From: Brachypodium distachyon
Lineage: Eukaryota; Streptophyta; Magnoliopsida; Poales; Poaceae
Direction: 5' to 3'
Length of the DNA stretch: 64,000 bases
NCBI RefSeq assembly: GCF_000005505.3
Contig: NC_016134.3
Span: 27,355,584 to 27,419,583 of the forward strand
Positions 56,111 to 64,000 of the stretch are shown here, piece by piece. The translations under genes were made by a program, and so were the position numbers. The notes beneath the pieces are model-generated. The model saw nothing but the letters and a program-made list of their open reading frames with translations, was not told the origin of the DNA and did not search any database. The number at the start of each line of letters is the position of its first letter. Position 1 is the first letter of the stretch.

Positions 56111-58000
56111 TGTGCTTTCAGAAATTTACTTGGCATCTTTCAACCCATTCGAGTGGCATTTTTCGAAGAATTAATCTACAGATTGTAGTTGCATTTTTCA
56201 AAAGATGAGAATTGCAGTGGCTTTTTTTGAATTCGCCAAAATTGTAGTGGCATATATCATATAAACCCATGTACTTATATCAAAACATTCATACACTACT
56301 TAAGCATAAAATTACATAAATATGACCATTATGGTTAAAGTCTTGCACACTGCGCCAAGGGGCAAATAGCAAGTAAAGTATACATAAGTCATATATAAAG
56401 ATAACACGTGAAGCCCAAATGAACCTATTGGCAAAGACTATGACAAGGGGTATGCCATGTTCAATATGCATGCACAATGAACTTATGTCAAAACAGCCAT
56501 ACATTAATGAAGCATAGTATTACACAAATATGATCATTATGGTTAAAGTCCTACACATTGTCTCAAGGGGCCGAATAGCAAGTAAAGTTCACATGGAAAT
56601 TCATAAAGATAATGCATGAGCCCAACAATATATACATGCCAAGCCCAACATGTTAGGGATTGCGCCCTAGTTCTCGTACTAATCATCACAGTAGTTGCTG
56701 GTGTTCTCATCTTCCTCCGTTTTTGTCAACATCAAAAAGCCAAGTGAGTACCTAGAATGAACTTGTATAACTTGTATATACATATATCCATGCTTGGTTA
56801 GAGCTCTTCAAAATTATTTGATAAGGCTGATCCTCCGGTTGTAACATACGAGGCCAATGATTGGAATGTGCTTTACCTTCATAATACCCTTTGAAAAGTG
56901 CATTGTTGTTTGTGTTAACCTGAAAACATAAGCTAAGTTGGTTAGTTCCCTTTTTTTATTACAGAAAAAGGGAAGGTTTAACCGAATTACACCATGTAGA
57001 TATGTAGCTAGAGAAGGCATTTAGTGGTATCTAGTGATTCTGTACTCAAATATTGAGCTGTAGTAATGTAATAGGCTCTTCCTAAAGAAACTATCGTGCT
57101 AATTAGGATGGTCATATCGGTTAATATGGTTATGTCGGTTCACTAGTTTCGGTCTCTTATGTTTATTCATTTCTCCAAATTACCAACTGAATCTTCCTAG
57201 AAAAAAATACCGAACCTAATGCACCCACAAATTATAGTTTTGGTTTTCGGTTAACCGAATACGCCGATTCAATAACAAAGCATAGTTGTGGTTCATCATC
57301 ACTATGGTGTAGTTTTCCATCTTTCTATCCATGGGAGGGGATCACGTCACCTAGTGCGTAGCATTTCTTCTTCTTTTGAGCAGATTATGCGCTAAAACCT
57401 AGTGACTTAGCAGGGAGTAGATCCTAGATGCGCAGATGGCCAATGCTACGGAGTTGAATTCTCACTTATTTTGGCTCTTTCATTTCTCGGCACCAATAAC
57501 CGAAGAAAACGACGGTCACCGGATAAAAGAATTGTAAAACCGCACCATTCTTCAAAACCTAACTTAATTGCTTCAAGAACAAAAGGAAAAAAAGGTGGAG
57601 GAAAAGAGAGCGACAATAATAGTGACAACAAGTTTAGCAGATAATAGTTTCCTCACCTTTGTCATGTTTCCTTCGCTCTCGGTGGTGACATCATCTGCCG
57701 CAGCTGCCTCACCCTCAGTGGGCTACGCCTCCAACTCTACCTCGGCTAAGAATTTCTCTGCCAAAACCCCTGTCCTCTTCACCCGCATTAGGCAGCGTAT
57801 CTTCCAGTCTAATTTGCACACTACGACGTGTCATTCTCTTCATGTTAGCTCCAACAGATGGGCTGACAGGTTAGATTGTATGAGAAGTTGCCAGATCTCA
57901 GGCCAGTCGAACCTTCCTTGAGCGTCGCCTTGGCTTCCAAATTAGTTGACTCGCAGTTAGCAGTAGGAAGAGCACACACAATTACCGGCAGTGATGAGGT
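56111..58000. repeat. Left half of the palindrome core
   Basis: No gene recognised. A 61-codon frame at 57446-57631 (minus) mirrors one at 58451-58636 (plus): both start MLSLLLSLSFPPP and are equidistant from 58041. Mirror symmetry, not coding, explains the pair. Near 56160-56260 the words gtggcatttttcgaa and tagtggcatatatc belong to a repeated 'gccactgcaatt' family also seen at 60045-60115. Confidence 0.6.
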
Positions 58001-58073
58001 GGATCCTTCGACGACCTTGTGGGCAGACAAGTTCGCGGCGGACTTGTCTGCCCACAAGGTCGTCGAAGGATCC
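58001..58073. repeat. Perfect 32-bp hairpin at the palindrome axis
   Basis: Bases 58001-58032 (starting ggatccttcgacgaccttgt) are exactly complementary to 58042-58073, with a 9-base spacer tcgcggcgg. The next 32 bases outward on each side still agree except at about four places. This is the fold point of the large inverted repeat. Confidence 0.95.
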
Positions 58074-60554
58074 AGCTCGTCACTGCCGCTGATTGTGTGT
58101 GCTCTTCGTACTATCAACTTCGAGGAGCCTGAACTAATTAGTAAGCCAAAGCGACAGTCAAGGAAGGCGTGACCAACACGGGATCTGTCAGCTCGTCATA
58201 CAATCTCGCCTGCCCGGCCCATCTGTTGGAGCTACCATGAAGATGATGACATGTCGTACTGTGCAAATGAGACTAGAAGAGATGATGCCTAATGAAGGTG
58301 AAGAGGAGAGGATTTTGGCTGAGAAATCCTCAGCCAAGGAGGTAGAGTTGGAGGCGCAGCCCACCTAGGGCGAGACGGTTGCGACAGACGATGTCAAGGC
58401 GGAGAGTGAAGGAAACATGACAAAGGTGAGCAAACTATTATCTCCTAAAGTTGTTGTCACTATTGTTGTCGCTTTCTTTTCCTCCACCTATTTATCCTTT
58501 TGTTCTTGAAGAGGCTAAGTTAGGTTCTGGAGAATGGTGCGGTTTTACAATTATTTTATTCAGTGACCAGTGTTCTCTTCGGTTATTAATGCCGAGAAAT
58601 CAAAGAGGAAAAATAAAAGACAATTCAGCTCCGTAGCCAAGGCCATCCGCGCATCTGGGATCTATTTCCTGCGCTAGGCTTTGGCGGATAATCTGCTCAA
58701 ACGAAGAAGAAAAAGAAAGGTGGAGTGATCCCCTCTCAGGGATAGAAGATGGAAAACTACGCCATATTCTTGACGAACCGCAATGATTCTTTGCTATTGA
58801 TTCGGCGTATTCAGTTAACTAAAAACTGAACCGATATTTTGTGGGTGTATTAGGTTCCATGTTTATTTTTCTAAGAAGATTCGTTGACTAATTTTGGAGA
58901 AATGAATGAACAGAAGGGACCGAAACTACCGAACCGTTGTGACCATATTAACCGAATGCATGCCCTAATTAGCACGATTATTTATTTAGGAAGATCCTAT
59001 ATCATTTGGTGCTAGAATACTGCTGGAATACATTACTACAGCTCAATTTTTAAGTACAGAATCACTAGATACCACTGAATGCCTTAGCACGATAGTTTCT
59101 TTAGGAAGAGCCTATATCATGTGGTGCTAGACCGCTAGTGGAATACATTACTACAGCTCAATTTTTTAGTACAGAATCACTAGATACTACTGAATACCTT
59201 CTCTAGCTACATATCTACATCGTGTAATTGGAGCTAAACCTTCTCTTTATGTTCTGTAATGAAAAAAAAGGGAAACTAACCAACTTAGCTTATGTTTTGA
59301 GGGTGAAACAAACGAGAGTAAAATGCATCAGAGCTCCTAATTCTTCCGTGAAGGTCTCAAGTTAGTCCTAATTTTTTGAAACTGCGCGTTTGAGTCCCAA
59401 TTGTTTTGTAAGTGGTTAAGCACAGGTCTTATTGTGGCTCGGGCATGGATTTGCTGCCGACGTCGCTACTTGGGCCCACATAACTCGCACGCCTCCCCTG
59501 CGACGGAGCCTCTTTCACCTACATCTCCCGCAGCCCGAAGCCGTCGTGCACAGACCTCGTCATGGCCAGTCTCTTCTGCCGCCAGGAGGAAGATGAGAAC
59601 ACCAGTGGCTACTGACAAGAACGAGGCCTCAACCCCTAACAAGTTGATTTGGGCTTGGTATATATTGTTGGGTTCATGTGTTATGTTTGAATTTCCATGT
59701 AAACTTTACTTGTTATTCAGCCCCTTGAGACAATGTGTAAGACTTCAACCATAATGGTCATATTTGTGTAATACTATGCTTCGTTAATGTATGGATGTTT
59801 TGATATAAGTTCATTGTGCATGCATACTGATCACATACCACCTGCCAGTCTTTGCAAATAGGTTCATTTGGGCTTCACTTGTTATCTTTATATATGAGTT
59901 ATGTAAACTTTACTTGCTATTTGCCCCCTTGACTGTGTAAGACTTTAACCATAATGGTCATATTTGCGTAATAACATGCTTCGGTAAACATGCTTTGGTA
60001 GTGTATGGATGTTTTAATATAAGTTCTTTGGTTTATTTGATATATGCCACTGCAATTTTGGCAAATTTGAAACATGCCACTGCAATTCTCGTCTTTTGAA
60101 AAATGCCACACCAATGGGTTGAAAATGCCGAATAAATTTCAGAAACACACCTTTTGGGGTTAGGGTTTCACACGGACACAATCGGAGGGGTTTGTAACAC
60201 TTTGCCACATTTTGCTCTCTCTTCACGATGACCCGAGCTCTAATCCCATTAATCTTTTTTCCCATGTACAAACTTCATTCAAATATGGATCAAGTGTGAA
60301 ATGTTTTGAGAGAACTTAGGCACACCTCCAGACCAATCTCTGTTCCATTGAGGATGCCCGCCACAAAAAATGCAGACATATTAATTAGCTCTTCTTTAAT
60401 GTGTATCTGAAGATCTTTCTCCTAGGTGACCTTCGAAGGTTTACCGTGACCACAATATAATTTTCTGGAGGGATATCCATGGTGGCCTGGTTATCACCGT
60501 CGGCAAAGGTCACTTCGAGTGGCTTGAATTCCTTCTTAATGTCATCGACAGATT
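58074..60554. repeat. Right half of the palindrome core
   Basis: Mirror of the left half with insertions. A roughly 115-base unit is duplicated in tandem at 58985-59099 and 59100-59205 (tttaggaag...gctcaattttt...agaatcactagatac). A stretch with no left partner lies at about 59290-59640. No gene is recognised. Confidence 0.6.
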
Positions 60555-60668
60555 CAATTCGCTCACTATCTTGCCAGCATCAAGGCAGCTCAGGATCAGG
60601 ATCATCCACCTCCGTGAGTGATGAACCCCTGGAGAGTGACTCCCACCTGCAAGAACCAGATGCCATCT
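60555..60668 (-). pseudogene. Inverted copy of the last protease exon
   Basis: On the minus strand the sequence matches 55990-56110, including the acceptor context (cttgcaggtgggagtcactc) and the residues LPRCWQDSE in degraded form. Part of it (ccacctccgtgagtgatgaa) is repeated at 60669-60690. The other protease exons are absent from this arm. Confidence 0.75.
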
Positions 60669-61639
60669 CCCACCTCCGTGAGTGATGAACCCGTGGACAG
60701 AAACACATGACATTGCTTTGCTGCCGCTTACCACGTCGTCCGACAACCACAGTACCGCACTCCTCCCTGCCAAAACAGAGAAGTCACGGGCCTTTGCCTT
60801 TGTGTCACGCTAGCCGTTGGATTTAGATTGGACGGCAGATGTGTCATGACCCAACCACCAATTGTACAGTAGGCAAGTGCACTGCCAATACCAACTTTGA
60901 CCGAGCCATGCAAGGCTTCCAGATCATTAAAAAAAACTTTGAGTTGGAAAAATGCCACTCTAATTTTCTTATACCTCTATCAATGCCATTCTGTCCACTT
61001 AAGAGCAATAAGTGTTCATAAAATACATGTATTTCAGCGTGTACAGAAATATTTACCATAATACCCCTATTTACAATGTTCAACGGTACGTTCGAGTCTT
61101 CTAGGCACCATAAAGGTTAAAAAAATTTAAATTTGGCCCGAAATTCAATCTTCTCAGAAAAGTATATAAAAATTACAGAAAATAAAAAACAGTAATATGA
61201 GTTCACAGTTGGGGACGGGATGTGAGGAGCGCGTGGGAATAAGAGGAATAGAACTGTTTGACTTGGGATGGGAAAAAACTGTTCGTATAGAGTTATATCT
61301 ATACGTATTTAGACCAGTATAGTTCTGGTATTGGACAAAATGGCATGAATAGAGGTATAAAAAAGTCAGAGTGGCATTTCTCCAAGTAAGTTTTTGTAAT
61401 GGCATATCTCCAACCGGTGAAATAGATAGTGGCATAGATCCAATTAACCGTTAAAAAAAAGGGCATCGAGTCAGAATTTGAAAAAATGATAATAACGGCG
61501 CCCAGACGTGTCATGACCACCAATTTTATTTTTATTAAGATACGTTTTTCCAGATTTTGAAAAGTAGGGTTAACATCATCAGATATCACAGAGAGCTCGT
61601 TATCTAAATCCAATCAACCCCTTATTAAAGAAACTTATC
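60669..61639. other. Right-arm insertion with an inverted pair
   Basis: At 60945-61000 (ttggaaaaatgccactctaa, ttatacctctatcaatgcca) and 61330-61390, in reverse complement, the same text occurs with few changes. The 330 bases between have no gene. It may be a MITE or foldback element of unknown class. Confidence 0.5.
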
Positions 61640-61740
61640 ATAAATCCAAAACAACCTTTTCCTAGGCTTCCTCGGACTGGCCCAGGAGATAATTTGCCAT
61701 TAGGCTAACTAGTAATTTCCTCTTATCACGGCTACTTTTA

Positions 61741-62642
61741 ATTTGGCAAAACACAGTAGCAACCTTGCCATAATTTAGAATAATGAGATCCATCAACAGC
61801 TCCAATCCTCCCGGCTCTCGCTTTTCCAAACTTTCCTGTACAAAAGCACTTTCAGTTCAGCGCGGGGTCTCATTAGAAATTAGAAAAAATATATGTAAGA
61901 ACTGCAATTGGATATACTGACACGGATGCTTTCCTACTTTAGTGCATATACATTGATAATTAAAGGAAAAAACAGATCCAAAATGCCAAGAAAACCACTG
62001 TAAGCTTACGATCGACCTGTTAATTTCAGTTTCTGGTTCGAGTCAAGTCGATTTAGGAGTTGTAAAGAGTTTCAACAGTTTATAGTTTGATCTGTATTCG
62101 TATTTAATTAGATCGTTTTGATTCTAGAGTCTAAACCGAACCCATTTTTTTTCCTGAATGGATGGTGTTGTGTTGGATATGAATCCGTATCCTGTTGGGT
62201 GCCGGGTCGGTTCAGTTTGAACATATATAAAGACATCATACGGCAGCTAGGAACTTTGGTTCGTGTGGCTAACAAAATCTCCAAACTTTCGTTCTGCTTC
62301 GGTGATAGAATCCAGGGTTTTGTTCTGACTTCCAACAACTTCAAAACTCTGAATGTTACTATCAGCTACCTAAATAGTATAGACTTAATACTACGAATTA
62401 TCTGACAAGTTTTGTAATTGCTAGAATATAGAACAACAATGTATATACGTATACAAATTGCTTCACTTCAAATCATGGTCCGTCACGTATGAGCATATCT
62501 ATATAGTAGTGCTACTTGTCTTTTCGGATCATTTTTCTAGCTAATAAGTTTTGTGAATTTCCGCATTAGTTATTCACACAAGGAAGTACACAAAGAAACT
62601 GGGTTTACATCTGCTTTTTACCTTAGGATTGCTTGTTAGCTA
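61741..62642. other. No gene seen
   Basis: AT-rich DNA. No family, RNA gene or element end was recognised. Confidence 0.35.
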
Positions 62643-62831
62643 TTATGGTTTCACCCAAAGATATGCTTTCACAATTTCATCAACCCTTGCGTCAACCTTC
62701 CTACACTTGATGATCCTCTCTTTCTCATAGTAGCGCTCCTCCATTTCAAGAACAGACTCTTCCAATGTAATATAACTTAGGTCTGTTTTCGTCTTGACTG
62801 CAGGGCTGATTTCAGAACAAGAAAAAAAAAA

Positions 62832-62981
62832 TTATGTCACAAACTTGCATATGGTAAATGCAAAATCGCAAAGGTAACCATATCTGAGAACATGATCATA
62901 TAAAACTTATGTCACAAACTTGCATATGGTAAATGCAAAATCCCAAAGGTAACCATATCTGAGAACATGATCATATAAACA
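62832..62981 (-). repeat. 75-bp tandem duplication in the last intron
   Basis: 62832-62906 (ttatgtcacaaacttgcata...) is repeated at 62907-62981 with one or two changes. It lies in the intron between the last two exons of the right-arm F-box pseudogene. Confidence 0.88.
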
Positions 62982-63191
62982 TACCCTAAAAGTTGCAAAA
63001 TGAGACCCTTTAGCAATGGTGTCTGCCAAAGAAGGCAGGAGGGTCCAGATGCATCATACTTGCACAATTCGTTATTTTCCGGACTGTTTAGCTTGCTAAG
63101 CATGGGGCACCCTGTCAAATCCCACGGTAATATTGTCTGCATACAGTGCACAAGAAGGATTAAGAATGTCGGATCACATTTTATTTTATAC

Positions 63192-63400
63192 TCCCTCTGT
63201 TTCTAAATATATATAATGTGCTTTAACTTTGTTTTAAGTCAAATTTCTTAAATTTTACAAAGTTTGCAGTTGTGTCGATTGATAGATTTTTTTTTATAAA
63301 CTTGGTCAGAAATTAATAAATTTGACATAGTACAAAGCTAGATTATTTTATATTTTTGAACCGAGATAGTTTGACTAGCTTAGAACAAAATTAAAGTATA
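63192..63400. mobile_element. One-ended mariner-like MITE fragment
   Basis: tactccctctgtttctaaat at 63191 is a standard grass Stowaway/mariner MITE terminus, but no opposite terminus follows. It sits in the intron between exons 1 and 2 of the right-arm F-box pseudogene. Confidence 0.5.
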
Positions 63401-64000
63401 TATCATCCTGGTGATTATTAGCATGCCGTGGAGAAAGCTAGTGATCAGGTCCTAGATAGGAAAAAAACACCACGGGATTTGTTTGAAAGTAGGACAAAAC
63501 CTGTGGATCAGGAGTCCACCACTGGAGGGAAGGAGGAGTCGGGTGCTCGAGATTATTTAGTTTGCGACGGTCATCGGATATTTGTAGATAACGGAGTCTC
63601 GGCGTGGACACCGTCCGTTGTGTTACCGCCGGCTGCTCCGTCAATCGACGGCACGACTCCACGTCCAGATCCATGTGGCAGGATACAACGCTGAGGCGGC
63701 GAAGGGGGCCTTTTCGCCGGCGAGGCGGCAGCGCGTGAGGCTGAGGTCCAGGAGCGCGGCGCAGGGGGTGAAGTCCAGGAGCCCTTCATCGTAGAGCCTG
63801 ACGCCGTCAGGTGCCTGGAAGCGAAGGGCGACGTTGGCGTCGTCCTCGCCGAAGCGCACCGACAGCTCGCGGGCGCGGCAGGCGGACAGGGCGTGCTCGA
63901 TCCAGAGGTCGACGTGCGGGTCGAGGTTGAACAGCGTGCGGCCTTCGTAGTGGTCGTACTCGCCGTGCTCCAGCTCGTAGTAGCCGTCGCCGCCGTCGGA

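Larger units (their letters stand above)
51700..64000. repeat. Large imperfect inverted repeat centred at 58037
   Basis: Text on the plus strand left of 58037 returns in reverse complement to its right. Checked points: 57420-57930 with 58150-58700; 57360-57420 with 58670-58760; 56930-57370 with 58760-59290; 56250-56650 with 59650-60010; 55985-56110 with 60555-60668; 52480-52570 with 61640-61740; 51880-52210 with 63470-63800. The core, 55985-60668, is broken only by modest indels, such as an insertion near 59290-59640. Outside it, each arm holds kilobase-scale private sequence. Arms are clearly diverged, so it is not a simple assembly duplication. The right arm runs to the window edge. Confidence 0.85.
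62643..64000 (-). pseudogene. F-box/LRR/FBD pseudogene on the right arm (runs off the window)
   Basis: Minus-strand exon 1 enters from the window edge: NLDPHVDLWIEHALSACRAR, ELSVRFGEDDANVALRF, LLDFTPCAALLDLSLTRCRL, then in shifted frames LTEQPAVTQRTVSTPRLRYL. A later exon at 62985-63136 reads ILPWDLTGCPMLSKLN and LLKGLILQL, between an acceptor and a GTATGT donor. The last exon, about 62800 to 62643, reads MEERYYEKERIIKCRKVDAR and ends in TAA, matching the FBD position of the intact gene. Frameshifts in exon 1 and a roughly 16-base deletion relative to the left arm near 63808 make it a likely pseudogene. The F-box lies beyond the window. Confidence 0.7.

Noticed and set aside
57446..58636. A pair of 61-codon genes starting MLSLLLSLSFPPP on opposite strands
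   Set aside because: They mirror each other about the palindrome axis, so their similarity follows from the inverted repeat; no domain or splice evidence supports coding.
51700..64000. Assembly artefact as the cause of the inverted repeat
   Set aside because: The arms differ by many substitutions and by large private insertions, which an artefact would not produce. The short perfect axis alone could still be a joining error.

Overview
This is nuclear plant DNA, almost certainly from a grass and probably a pooid. It has Stowaway, Tourist-like and CACTA elements with the termini usual in Poaceae, Tat-lineage gypsy elements with antisense Transposase_28-type genes, a CLE-type peptide precursor, an F-box/LRR/FBD cluster of the grass type, and introns with GT-AG borders. 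The species cannot be named from the sequence alone.

Layout. 0-7.3 kb: a LINE 3' relic, two MITEs, and F-box copy 1 (2703-4787), complete in exon structure but broken by one extra base. 7.3-27.4 kb: F-box copy 2, a tandem duplicate of copy 1. It is split by a 5'-truncated LINE (23-bp target duplication) and by a 16-kb Tat gypsy element (target duplication ATGTG), whose right LTR holds a 1.9-kb CACTA element (target duplication TAT). The Tat element has degenerate gag-pol on the minus strand and a multi-exon gene on the plus strand. 27.4-40.3 kb: retroelement-rich. It holds a Harbinger-type MITE, a probable long gypsy LTR, a non-autonomous LTR element whose only recognisable gene is again an antisense multi-exon ORF, and a Copia gag fragment. 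40.3-49 kb: the gene-bearing island, with a secreted precursor carrying four to five CLE-like motifs (41600-42079) and an intact four-exon F-box gene (44889-47424), plus an intron-only relic of another F-box copy. 49-64 kb: a large imperfect inverted repeat centred at 58037, with a 32-bp perfect hairpin at its axis. Its arms carry convergent pseudogenes of a second F-box subfamily and pieces of a nucellin/Asp1-like aspartic protease pseudogene.

Two loci look functional: the multi-CLE precursor and the F-box gene at 44.9 kb. F-box/FBD proteins act as substrate receptors of SCF ubiquitin ligases, and CLE peptides are secreted ligands of LRR receptor kinases; nothing here ties the two together. 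The rest shows birth-and-death of F-box genes amid nested transposons. All readings come from inspection of the sequence and supplied translations; no database or folding search was run.
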